From Rossellomorea aquimaris (lineage in GTDB: Bacteria; Bacillota; Bacilli; Bacillales; Bacillaceae_B), in assembly GCF_020171925.1 (NCBI RefSeq), contig NZ_JAIVAR010000001.1, positions 682,001 through 746,000 on the forward strand: a stretch of DNA of 64,000 nt, written 5' to 3'. The translations under genes and the position numbers were made by a program. Positions 42,034 to 49,779 of this stretch are shown here, in pieces; position 1 is the stretch's first letter, and every line of letters starts with the position of its first letter. The notes beneath the pieces were generated by a model. It saw only the letters and a list, made by a program, of their open reading frames with translations, ran no database searches and was not told the origin of the DNA.

Positions 42034-42468
42034 TCAATTTCCCAACGCTTTACTGACTGCCCAATCATGATGCTCATGAAATAGTAGCTGTTTTGCATCC
42101 ATAATCGCGACCCACACTGGACATTGATTCGCTTCCAATGGTTCTTGTACTTTATGTAGTAATCTACCTTCATAAAAATAACCATCACTCAACAATGGCT
42201 CATTATTAGAAGAGAAAAAGGTTCTCTGTGAATGGCCAATATAATTCTTTACGGAAAGCAAATACCCAGTTTCTTCAAGCATCTCCCTTTGGATGCACTC
42301 ATAATGCGTTTCACCTTCTTCTAAACCACCACCTGGCAAAAAGTGATTCCCTAACCGATCACGGACAGTCAAAAGTTCGTCCGTTTCATGATTAAGGATG
42401 ACACCATAAACGCCTTTTCTCGTCCTGTATTCGACACCTTCCCTTTTTTCACCAAACACTTTAATCAT
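42034..42468 (-). CDS. Nudix hydrolase
   Basis: About 144 residues with a complete Nudix box, GGGLEEGETHYECIQREM followed by LEETGY (residues about 47-70), and an N-terminal strand VYGVILNHETDELL. It probably cleaves a nucleoside diphosphate linked to another moiety; the substrate is unknown. I place the start at the ATG at 42468. The GTG at 42477 is an alternative because the ribosome binding site (AAAAGG) is 12 bases away. It is downstream of an ASCH-domain gene in the same direction. Confidence 0.87.
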   Translation of the reverse strand: MIKVFGEKREGVEYRTRKGVYGVILNHETDELLTVRDRLGNHFLPGGGLEEGETHYECIQREMLEETGYLLSVKNYIGHSQRTFFSSNNEPLLSDGYFYEGRLLHKVQEPLEANQCPVWVAIMDAKQLLFHEHHDWAVSKALGN

Positions 42469-42495
42469 TAGGATCACATGCCTTTTCTTTCCACG

Positions 42496-42858
42496 TTATT
42501 CGCAAGTCTTAACTTCTTCTGGGAGTTTGACCCAGATAACTGCCCCGAGCGGATGTGTGTACGGAATCGGTTCATGGTAAATGATCGGCTTTTCGAACAC
42601 CCAGGCGTATGTTTTTTTATAAGGTAATTCTGTAGATGCTTCGCTATCAACGCAGTGAAATTCCCGTCTGTGTTGATAATCTGATAGGGACAATTCCTTG
42701 CAATCAGTAAGGTTGACCTCGCCAACTATCATGCCAGATCCACTTTTTATCAGTGCGATCCTACCACGAGTTTTTGTGTTGGAACCTCTGATCTCCCAGG
42801 TCTTCTTTCCTTCCAAAATAAGATCGATCCATGGTGATTTTATGAGTAATCCTTTCAT
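42496..42858 (-). CDS. ASCH-domain protein
   Basis: A 120-residue protein that is a single ASCH domain: LLIKSPWIDLILEGKKTWEIRG at the start, GRIALIKSGSGMIVGEV in the barrel, and YAWVFEKPIIY. ASCH domains are RNA-binding folds related to PUA, with some acting as amidohydrolases on modified cytidines (YqfB). The ATG overlaps the stop of the APH gene upstream by four bases, so translation is coupled. The pairing of an APH kinase with ASCH and Nudix genes hints at modified nucleoside metabolism. Confidence 0.85.
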   Translation of the reverse strand: MKGLLIKSPWIDLILEGKKTWEIRGSNTKTRGRIALIKSGSGMIVGEVNLTDCKELSLSDYQHRREFHCVDSEASTELPYKKTYAWVFEKPIIYHEPIPYTHPLGAVIWVKLPEEVKTCE

Positions 42859-43790
42859 ATAGCATCTCCTTTACCATTTGCTACCCTTTCAATTTCTGCT
42901 ACCTTAAATCTGATCATCTTTTTTATGTTTTCTTCATTGGTGTGACCTTGCAGAAACTTCTCAATTTCCCAGGCCAGCATCATGGAGGTATGGTCGATGT
43001 AAAGGTAAGTGAAATCTTGGTTGTAATCTTTGTCTGAAAACGAGAGGGCATGTTTTTTTGCGATCGTTCTATAGGAATCTCTTACAAACTGAATCAAATC
43101 CCTATCATAAAGATCTTGGCACAAAATCGTGATGTCCCTCAACGGGGATCCGCTTGCAGCCCACTCCCAATCAATGAACCAAATCTGCCCATTCTGATAA
43201 AAGATGTTCTCGAGGTGGGGATCTCCGTGGGTGATGACGTGTGGACAACGAGTTTTGTAATGTTCTATATTAAGCTTTCTATATGCATTGGTAATGGTTT
43301 TAGCCCAACTAGTATCGGCCCACTGATGTTCAGAACATAACCGGTCTAATTGGTCAAGACACCATTCCAACCACTCCGAGCTCATTTCATGTGTGGGTAA
43401 ATCACTAATGCTCCCGTTGTGATCATCAGTATGTAAAGCTGCCAATCTTTCTAAAATATTTGATAAGAGATCTTTTTTGGCTTGATTGTCTAAAAGGTTG
43501 AAGTCTTTTTTTACAGGTGCTTTCAGGTCGCTCATCAAAATGGCTTCAGGGGCTGTATCCCAAATGTCCACCACTTTACTTAGAGGATACAGAATGGGAT
43601 GCAGTTTAGAAAAAATAAAGATTTCGTTGTTACGACTGGAGGCGAATTCTTTATAGATTAACCTTTGTTCCCGGCCATTTTCATCAAGGACAGTTATTCG
43701 ACAGATTTGTCCTGCGTGTGCGCCGGTTATGATCTCTTTTTTTAGTAGGGTCATATTCTTTTCGTGCAATCTGTGCTTTAGATTAGTCAA
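42855..43790 (-). CDS. APH-family phosphotransferase
   Basis: The best start is the TTG at 43790, with AAGGAG eight bases upstream; the frame opens at a GTG at 43820. The product is about 311 residues. It has the APH/choline-kinase signature VITHGDPHLENIF (catalytic Asp and Asn) and, downstream, IWFIDWEWAASGSPLRDI (metal-binding Asp). Substrates of such Bacillus kinases range from aminoglycosides to small metabolites; none is indicated. It leads an APH-ASCH-Nudix unit. Confidence 0.85.
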   Translation of the reverse strand: MTNLKHRLHEKNMTLLKKEIITGAHAGQICRITVLDENGREQRLIYKEFASSRNNEIFIFSKLHPILYPLSKVVDIWDTAPEAILMSDLKAPVKKDFNLLDNQAKKDLLSNILERLAALHTDDHNGSISDLPTHEMSSEWLEWCLDQLDRLCSEHQWADTSWAKTITNAYRKLNIEHYKTRCPHVITHGDPHLENIFYQNGQIWFIDWEWAASGSPLRDITILCQDLYDRDLIQFVRDSYRTIAKKHALSFSDKDYNQDFTYLYIDHTSMMLAWEIEKFLQGHTNEENIKKMIRFKVAEIERVANGKGDAI

Positions 43791-43937
43791 ATCACCAACT
43801 CCTTGAAAAGTACTCAACACATGGATGAATTGAGCACAATTGACCCGAATTAACTCGTTTTACAATGTTCTACTGTAGGGGTCATACCGTTCTTCTGATG
43901 ATAAAATAGTGAAGGATTCACGCAACATTGCGATATT

Positions 43938-44037
43938 CCGTTCCACATTTCAAGATCACATTCCCCCATGCCTAAAATGCGTGCCAAATCATGCACTTCC
44001 ATTCCACTTTCACGAAATGCATGCCACTTATCGAAAA
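43938..44037. repeat. Array 6: five degenerate 20-bp units
   Basis: Read on the minus strand, five consecutive 20-base blocks (boundaries at 43938, 43958, 43978, 43998 and 44018) each end in a related word: TGGCATGCAT, TGGAATGGAA, TGGCACGCAT, GGGGAATGTG and GTGGAACGGA. Phase is kept exactly, although conservation is lower than in arrays 1 and 3. It lies between the APH start and the end of the GNAT gene at 44072. The rest of that gap shows nothing else. Confidence 0.62.
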
Positions 44038-44071
44038 ATCTTATTTATACGAATAAAAATCTGATTACCAC

Positions 44072-44494
44072 TCAGTATTCTTCTATCGTTTTCCTATACC
44101 CATTAAACGCCCTGAATCGGTTTTCTTCATAAAATGACCGCGATGTTGAGGAAGCCAACATGTCGATTCTCGTTTTTGGATAAAGATGATGAACATAGTT
44201 CAGGAGCTCTGTCCCGACGCCCAGTCCACGGTAACGTTTGTTGACCAACAATTCCGTGATGTAGGTCGTCACATGTTCATCGGTTAATCCCCTTATGTAT
44301 GCAACAAGCGTTTCCCCATCACAAACGAGCAAGCTTAGGTTTGAATGCAACCATGCATTCTTCGTGCTATCCTTTTTCTTTACAAGATTGTTCCATTCCT
44401 CTTCAACGTTCAATTGATGAACCTTTTCAAAATCAGCTTCTTCAAATTCTCGGATGTCAAAAGTCGTTCCGTTTTTCACAGACAATGCCTTCAT
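44072..44494 (-). CDS. GNAT family N-acetyltransferase
   Basis: A 140-residue single GNAT domain. The acetyl-CoA loop ELLVNKRYRGLGVGTELLNYV is at about residues 86-106 and is followed by RIDMLASSTSRSFYEENRF. The ATG at 44494 overlaps the stop of the MBL-fold gene by four bases, and AAGGAGG lies inside that gene's end, so the two are translationally coupled. Substrate unknown. Confidence 0.85.
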   Translation of the reverse strand: MKALSVKNGTTFDIREFEEADFEKVHQLNVEEEWNNLVKKKDSTKNAWLHSNLSLLVCDGETLVAYIRGLTDEHVTTYITELLVNKRYRGLGVGTELLNYVHHLYPKTRIDMLASSTSRSFYEENRFRAFNGYRKTIEEY

Positions 44495-45438
44495 GTGTTT
44501 TCCTCCTTGGACAAAAAGTCATATACACTGGACAGGTTGGCATCAATGCCTTTTACACCTTTCCACTCTTTATAAATGTCAGGTGCAATGAATTCAGCAA
44601 TCAGTTCGTCCAGTGATTGATTTCTTCTCTGCGCCCCCTGGACGCTCTGCATGATCATCAATAGATAGTCAGCTAGGTCATCAATCATGCCCATGCCTCC
44701 TACGTTCCCATGTCCTGGAACGAGCGTATGAACGGGCATCGTTCTCACTTCTTTCAATATCGATAAAAACGCTTCAGGGTTGTGAATCGGTACATGCAAC
44801 TTTTCCGTCAAGAGATCACCCATAAAGACGATTCCATCTTGTGGCAGGTACATAAATGTATCACTCGGTGTATGACCGCCGCCCAAGCAATGCAGCTCCA
44901 CAATTCTCTCTGAACCTCTGATCACCAATTTTTTATCAAACAGGACGGTTGCCAACGTTTGTTTCAAGGATCGCAAGTCTTCGTACACGTTTGTCATTTC
45001 ATGATACTGATTCAGTAAACTTTCCTTACGAATCGATTCTTTAGTTCGTGGAATCTGATTCTTCAGTGCAAGAAGATACTGCTGCATATCCAGGTCTTCT
45101 TGCTCTAAATCTCCAATCTTATTATGTTCTTCGCTTAGTTCTCTAGTAAGTGGAGTGGAAATGATCGTCGCGTTCTGAAATGCCTGATTTCCGAAGACGT
45201 GGTCTCCATGATAATGACTGTTCGCAAGGTACTTCACCGTTTTCCCTGTCATTTCTTCGGCCTGTCTCCTAAGTTTAATTCCGGCAGATGGGGTACTGTG
45301 CGAATCAAACACAAGTAACTCTTCCCCTAAGTCAACAATTCCTGCATTGCTCCATGCGCCTTGTCCCGGTTTTGCGATGGATGCATATACCCCATCACAT
45401 AAACGATGCAAGCTGAAAAATGGTGTATCAATTGTCAT
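44491..45438 (-). CDS. MBL-fold metallo-hydrolase, paralogue of the 26598 gene
   Basis: The ATG at 45438 has AGGGGGTAG upstream and gives 315 residues. The metal motif is NSHYHGDHVFG, and GGGHTPSDTF, FMGDLL and PGHGNVGG supply the later ligands. It keeps the helical insert of the 26598 paralogue (about residues 95-170) and the opening SLHRLCDGVYASIAKPGQG, which resembles KISENVYAAIAKEGSG there. It overlaps the Nudix gene upstream by 11 bases and a GNAT gene downstream by 4, so all three form one operon. Substrate unknown. Confidence 0.87.
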   Translation of the reverse strand: MTIDTPFFSLHRLCDGVYASIAKPGQGAWSNAGIVDLGEELLVFDSHSTPSAGIKLRRQAEEMTGKTVKYLANSHYHGDHVFGNQAFQNATIISTPLTRELSEEHNKIGDLEQEDLDMQQYLLALKNQIPRTKESIRKESLLNQYHEMTNVYEDLRSLKQTLATVLFDKKLVIRGSERIVELHCLGGGHTPSDTFMYLPQDGIVFMGDLLTEKLHVPIHNPEAFLSILKEVRTMPVHTLVPGHGNVGGMGMIDDLADYLLMIMQSVQGAQRRNQSLDELIAEFIAPDIYKEWKGVKGIDANLSSVYDFLSKEENT

Positions 45439-45940
45439 CCAGTCTACCCCCTGTGTGGTTGAGCGCATCATCCAGAATGTCTTGGTACAGCTCGTTCCAT
45501 GCTTTATAGTAAACCTCTACTTCACTTGGTTTTATGAAGGTCCTTTCAAGGGACTCATACCCGGCTTTGAACTCATGTAACTCTTTGATGTCCATGTGGT
45601 AGAATGCTTGATAGCCTACAATCGGATAAGGGCCGCTACGATCCCAGTTCGGGTTTTCATGATGATCGACGGTGATATGTCCCAATAGCCTGCAGTCCCC
45701 TGTCACATACCCCTCTTCAAACGCTTCACGCTTCAAACATTCTTCAGCGGTTTCTCCGTCCTCGATGTGGCCTCCAGGAAAATCCCATCCTCTATGATCA
45801 AGATTGACCAATAATAACCTTTCATCCTTGAAGCAAAATCCATGAACACTTGTGATCAGTTCTCTCGGTGGGAGTGTTTCTGCACGAGTCCACGTTAATT
45901 TCACTTTTGACTTTCCCCAGTTTACGTATTTGGTTGTCAT
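45428..45940 (-). CDS. Nudix hydrolase
   Basis: The ATG at 45940 has AAGGGG nine bases upstream and gives 170 residues. The Nudix box GGHIEDGETAEECLKREAFEEG lies at about residues 56-77 with one extra residue relative to the consensus end. ITVDHHENPNWDRSGPYPI follows. Typical substrates are nucleotide sugars or oxidised nucleotides. It follows a second Nudix gene by 20 bases and overlaps the MBL-fold gene, so four genes (46581 to 44072) form one operon. Confidence 0.85.
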   Translation of the reverse strand: MTTKYVNWGKSKVKLTWTRAETLPPRELITSVHGFCFKDERLLLVNLDHRGWDFPGGHIEDGETAEECLKREAFEEGYVTGDCRLLGHITVDHHENPNWDRSGPYPIVGYQAFYHMDIKELHEFKAGYESLERTFIKPSEVEVYYKAWNELYQDILDDALNHTGGRLDDN

Positions 45941-45960
45941 ATCGTTTTGCCCCTTACCAT

Positions 45961-46581
45961 TCAATCAAAAAACACCTCTTCTCCCGGATGATGCAAGTGC
46001 TTGAACATCATATGTATCTGTGATTCTGTATTCCTATCAATTGACAGTTGCGGAAGTTCATCTTCACGGAAAAACCCTACCGCACTTGTTTCAATCCCCT
46101 CCACAGCGTTGCCGCCGACGATTTCACACAGAATGAATAGTTTATATACATGGTAAGGAGATGGCGGGTGCGGGTGGCACGTTTTGTCGAGGACGCCCAA
46201 CAATTTGACTGCCTTGACGTCAAAGCCGGATTCTTCCTTTACTTCTTTCACTGCAACCTCACCTGGTGTAAGACCGATATCACCCCAGCCTCCGGGAAGG
46301 GACCACCCGCCATCCGTATTTTCCCTGACCATCAGGATCTTTCCTTCCCTGAAGATGACTGCCCGGATATCCACTTTAGGTGTTGCATATCCTGTTTCAT
46401 TTGCAAATAAATCTTTAATTTTGCTCGCATTTAAAGCTGTATAAGTCGACATGATTTCAACACTGATCTCTCGGATCCGTTTGAACCGTTCCAAATCATA
46501 CACGTCTTTGGAGTATGTCAAACTAGCCTGTGAGATGGATTGCAGTTCTTTTGCCCACTGTAGCCATTTCGGTTCCATCAT
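45961..46581 (-). CDS. YjhB-like Nudix hydrolase with N-terminal helical domain
   Basis: A 206-residue protein. Residues 1-65 are the Nudix_N_2 helical domain (KWLQWAKELQSISQASLTYS). Residues 68-200 are the catalytic domain with GGWGDIGLTPGEVAVKEVKE and ESGF. This plan matches B. subtilis YjhB, described as an ADP-ribose pyrophosphatase or related activity. The ATG pair at 46581/46578 follows AGAGGTGATC. It is the first gene of a Nudix-Nudix-MBL-GNAT operon. Confidence 0.87.
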   Translation of the reverse strand: MMEPKWLQWAKELQSISQASLTYSKDVYDLERFKRIREISVEIMSTYTALNASKIKDLFANETGYATPKVDIRAVIFREGKILMVRENTDGGWSLPGGWGDIGLTPGEVAVKEVKEESGFDVKAVKLLGVLDKTCHPHPPSPYHVYKLFILCEIVGGNAVEGIETSAVGFFREDELPQLSIDRNTESQIHMMFKHLHHPGEEVFFD

Positions 46582-46634
46582 TGATCACCTCTTCTGCTAG
46601 TGTACCAGATATTACCTTCTATTTTTTAGAAAAA

Positions 46635-46662
46635 TGAAAAAAGGAAGCGGTTTGCTTCCTTT
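46635..46662 (-). terminator. Terminator downstream of the broken MBL gene
   Basis: AAAGGAAGC pairs with GCTTCCTTT around a 5-base loop. On the minus strand it is followed by TTTTCATTTTT. Confidence 0.87.
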
Positions 46663-46679
46663 GCTGGTGTTTCAAGTAA

Positions 46680-47504
46680 TCATGTAGAAAATAACTCGCC
46701 TGAAAGTGCTTTGATATATCGGTCCGCAGATCGTTGGACTGCCCCGCCCGCATCTTCTTTCACTAGTTTATGAAATGCGTTATACAATTTATTAAATGGG
46801 ACCTCTTCTACTTTCCTTGCCATCTCTTGTACTTTCTTCGCCGGCAGCGGGATGAGGTTCGGGTAGCTGTACATAAAACTGACCCAGCCTGTATCTTGAA
46901 CCACCTGAATGATATCGCCACTCAGAAGGATTCCTCTACCTTCGTCTCCATTACGCCAATGAAGCACCGCCCCTCCCTTGAAATGTCCCCCTAGACGATG
47001 AAGTTTTATTTCTCCAGACAACTCCTTTACTTCACCGTTCCATAATTGGATGGCTTCGCTCGGTTCCATGACCCACTCTTGATCATCCTCGTGAATGTAA
47101 ATTGGTGCATTAAAGGTTTCGGCCCAGTCTGCTTGTGTTGAGTAGTAGTGGGGATGTGAAAGGGCGATGGCATCAATCCCGCCCAATTATCCTATAAACT
47201 CAATTGTGTACGGATCAAGATATGTAATGCAGTCCCACAGGATATTGCGTTCTTCTCCGACAATTAAATACGCAGTTTGGCCAATACCGAATGATGGCGT
47301 CGTCTTGATGCTATAAAGACCCTTTTCCTCTTTCGTAATCACATTTTTATACTGGCCGCTTTGAACCATTTCGTCTAGTGTCTTCCATGATTGCCCCTCC
47401 GGATTCACATATTGTCTTTCCTCTTCACAAATGTGGCAATGGTCCGGCTCATGATTGCTTTCTGTATATTGAACACCGCATGTGGTACAAATGAATTTTT
47501 TCAT
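46680..47504 (-). pseudogene. Rubredoxin-like zinc-ribbon MBL-fold hydrolase split by an in-frame TAA
   Basis: From the ATG at 47504 the frame encodes a zinc ribbon (CTTCGVQY...DHCHIC) and the start of an MBL fold up to YLDPYTIEFIG. A TAA sits at 47187-47189. The same frame then continues without loss: LGGIDAIALSHPHYYST, GGHFKGGAVLHWRN, ILLSGDIIQ and a normal end at 46680. The original product would be about 274 residues, a known Bacillus family with an N-terminal zinc ribbon. One base change explains the break. The second half has no ribosome binding site, so it is unlikely to be made alone. Confidence 0.87.
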
Positions 47505-47670
47505 TATGATTCCTCCCAGTTTTACTTCTCTTTTAGTCTATTTGATTGTTGGGAGTGAGGTATCGGCGATTGTTCTGAATTTTTCTACTACTTTTGGTGT
47601 AGATGGTGGTGTGGTGGGACCAGTGTCTGTGGACCACGATACACATTGGGGTATCATGTGAGCATGAACT

Positions 47671-47770
47671 AGAGTTTTGATAATAAATTTCTATTTTTGA
47701 TAATAAAAGGTGCTTTTTGATAATATATCCTGAGTTTTGATAATATGGGGTCCGGTTTTGATAATATATT
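47671..47770. repeat. Array 4: five units, 20-21 bp period, core TTTTGATAATA
   Basis: GATAATA starts at 47679, 47699, 47719, 47739 and 47760 on the plus strand, each preceded by TTTT. Intervals are 20, 20, 20 and 21. The bases between the cores vary freely. It lies in the 440-base gap upstream of the broken MBL gene; the rest of that gap holds only a terminator. An 81-codon frame across it, with repeated YYQN, is an artefact of the repeat. Confidence 0.88.
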
Positions 47771-47902
47771 TTTTTCACATCGTATAATACCCCCTCGGGA
47801 GAATGAATTCGTTTGCCAGAACAGTTCCTTACTTCATGATTTACTCAAAATCGAGTGAGAACTGCTTTTAATTGTTGTACTTTTCCCCATTTTACAGAAA
47901 AA

Positions 47903-47933
47903 AAGGCCCAGTGGACTTGTCCCACTGAGCCTT
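47903..47933 (-). terminator. Terminator of the gene at 47944
   Basis: AAGGC.CAGTGG pairs with CCACTG.GCCTT around a 7-base loop. On the minus strand seven T residues follow. Confidence 0.9.
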
Positions 47934-47943
47934 ACAAAAAGAA

Positions 47944-48354
47944 TCACCCATTCAAATAATAAACAAACACATTCCGATCTTCATCAAATTCCAATGACAG
48001 TCGCTTATATGTATCGTTTTCGATCGTAACGCTATCTAAAGATAAGGCTAGCATAACGTCGTCTAAATCCGTTTTAATCGATTCTTTGACGACCTTTCTG
48101 TCTGAATGAAACAATCGATATTCAATCGTGTTCGGTGCTTTCTCAATTGCATCGTCATAAGGCTCTTCTCCCTTGCATTCATACAATTCCATCACATATT
48201 GATCATCGGTGAAATAATTACCCTTATTTTCATAAACGACGCCATCATAAACCCAATAGTTCACGAAGAATCGTATGCTAGATTCCAAGCTAGAAAGATC
48301 TTCAACTGTTTTTATTGTTTGTTCTTTTTCCAATCTATACACCAACGTATTCAT
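47944..48354 (-). CDS. Hypothetical protein, 136 residues
   Basis: The ATG at 48354 has AGGAGGGG upstream; the frame opens about 32 codons earlier inside the hydrolase gene. The protein is acidic and soluble, with alternating strands (IRFFVNYWVYDGVVYE, NTIEYRLFHSD, RNVFVYYLN) and no recognisable motif. It lies 11 bases after the alpha/beta hydrolase stop, so the two are cotranscribed and end at the terminator at 47903. Confidence 0.7.
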   Translation of the reverse strand: MNTLVYRLEKEQTIKTVEDLSSLESSIRFFVNYWVYDGVVYENKGNYFTDDQYVMELYECKGEEPYDDAIEKAPNTIEYRLFHSDRKVVKESIKTDLDDVMLALSLDSVTIENDTYKRLSLEFDEDRNVFVYYLNG

Positions 48355-48364
48355 GTTACCCCTC

Positions 48365-49207
48365 CTATTTTTTTCTGCCCCAATTCTCCCTGATCTCACC
48401 AGCCACAACCTCGGGAACATCCCAATGCAGCATATGAGTGGAATTCGCAATCAACTTAACCGTGCCACCTGTCCTTTCCTCAAAAATTGCAGCTGTCTTA
48501 TTTCGATAATCGTCCCAGCTCATCGGGAGAGTGGCTCTCAATAGAACAATGGACGAGGGTAGCTTTTCATAAATATCAATCGTTTCATGTTTATGCATGG
48601 CCTTAATGATATTGACTGCCGTTTCACCACTTGCATGCCAATGAATCTTGCCACCACTCTCGACAGCTAGGTCTCTTACAGCAAGTTCGATTCGAGGTGA
48701 CCATCTTGCATAAGCAGCCTTTTCTGTATTAAAGTACTCCTCCCACGTATCAAAAACATATTCGTCAAAATCTTTTTCGTAGTAGGCTACCTCTTCTTCA
48801 AGCGTCTCTTCCTTCATCCTTTTTGTTTGGTACCCGCCATCGATCAGCATCGTGCCCATGACTCGTTCTTCATTTTTCATCAAATAAAACAATGAAACGA
48901 AACTGCCCCATGAATGGGATAGGAAATAGAATTTGTCCACTCCAAGAATGTTCAGTACCTCATTAAGCCAGTCTGCTAAATGGGGCATTTCGTACTCCTC
49001 TGCTGAATCCAAAGGCTCTGTATTCCCATGTCCTGGTGCATCAATTGAAATGATGCGAAATTCATTTTTCAAACGTTCCGCGACCTCAATAAAGGTGAGA
49101 CCGGATCCGCCTAATCCATGCAAACAAAAAATAACAGGGGAATGCTTGTCCCCCCACTCTGTGATCTGAACGAATTTATTTCGATGATGTATTCGATATC
49201 TGTTCAA
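48365..49207 (-). CDS. Alpha/beta hydrolase
   Basis: About 280 residues with the classical fold: oxyanion strand FCLHGLGGSG at residues about 29-38, nucleophile SHSWGS at about 98-103, the acid in a strand near IVLLRA, and the catalytic His in ANSTHMLHWD near the C-terminus. The TTG at 49207, nine bases after GGGAG, is the likely start; the TTG at 49216 directly abuts it. The substrate is unknown. The group includes epoxide hydrolase- and haloperoxidase-like enzymes. Confidence 0.85.
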   Translation of the reverse strand: MNRYRIHHRNKFVQITEWGDKHSPVIFCLHGLGGSGLTFIEVAERLKNEFRIISIDAPGHGNTEPLDSAEEYEMPHLADWLNEVLNILGVDKFYFLSHSWGSFVSLFYLMKNEERVMGTMLIDGGYQTKRMKEETLEEEVAYYEKDFDEYVFDTWEEYFNTEKAAYARWSPRIELAVRDLAVESGGKIHWHASGETAVNIIKAMHKHETIDIYEKLPSSIVLLRATLPMSWDDYRNKTAAIFEERTGGTVKLIANSTHMLHWDVPEVVAGEIRENWGRKK

Positions 49208-49247
49208 TCTATTCAACTCCCAAACTACGTTTCTATATAGATCGTTG

Positions 49248-49712
49248 CTATACCCTCTTCATCATATTGATCCCAGCCACTTCAAAACCGATCTTTTCAT
49301 AAAGTTTCAAAGCTCCGGTATTACTTCCAAAGACGTGAAGTTTCAAGAATAATAATTCCTGTTCTTTCATCCACTCTTCGACTGAATTCATTGCGACCGA
49401 TCCGATACCCTTATTTCGAAACTCTTCGAATAGATAGATTTCATAAAGAAAGGCACTTTTCGTGTCCTGTTGCTCTTTCAACCAGATATAACCGACATGA
49501 TGATCATCATGATTAATGAATAAAAGATGATGGTTGGGTGTATGTATCCCATCCGGTAACAAGTTGTGAAGCTGCTCTTTAGCTTTCTGATTAAAATCTA
49601 GGCTATCTTCTAATGCATTTTGAGCCAACACAGCTGCGTATCGTGCGACCTTATCTTGAAAGTAGTGTTCAAATTCAGTTTCTGTCATGTTTACTAGTGA
49701 TGGTTTATTCAT
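49248..49712 (-). CDS. GNAT family N-acetyltransferase
   Basis: The ATG at 49712 has GGAG six bases upstream and gives 154 residues. The acetyl-CoA segment is LFEEFRNKGIGSVAMNSVEEW at about residues 95-115, followed by FLKLHVFGSNTGALKLYEKIGF. The N-terminus (TETEFEHYFQDKVARYA) is typical of a Bacillus GNAT subgroup. Substrate unknown. A long perfect inverted repeat lies directly upstream. Confidence 0.85.
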   Translation of the reverse strand: MNKPSLVNMTETEFEHYFQDKVARYAAVLAQNALEDSLDFNQKAKEQLHNLLPDGIHTPNHHLLFINHDDHHVGYIWLKEQQDTKSAFLYEIYLFEEFRNKGIGSVAMNSVEEWMKEQELLFLKLHVFGSNTGALKLYEKIGFEVAGINMMKRV

Positions 49713-49734
49713 AGTTGGCTCCAATCCTGTTTTT

Positions 49735-49773
49735 CAGTTGACTTGAAAGTACCGTTCACTTTCAAGTCAACTG
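49735..49773. repeat. Perfect 16-bp inverted repeat
   Basis: CAGTTGACTTGAAAGT at 49735-49750 pairs perfectly with 49758-49773 around a 7-base loop. No T tract follows on the minus strand, so it is not a typical terminator. It lies between a lipoprotein gene stop and the GNAT ribosome binding site. Confidence 0.75.
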
Positions 49774-49779
49774 ACATTA

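Noticed and set aside
47533-47778. 81-codon ORF rich in YYQN repeats
   Set aside because: It is the translation of array 4 read backwards; the repeats are 20 bases, not a multiple of three, and there is no ribosome binding site.
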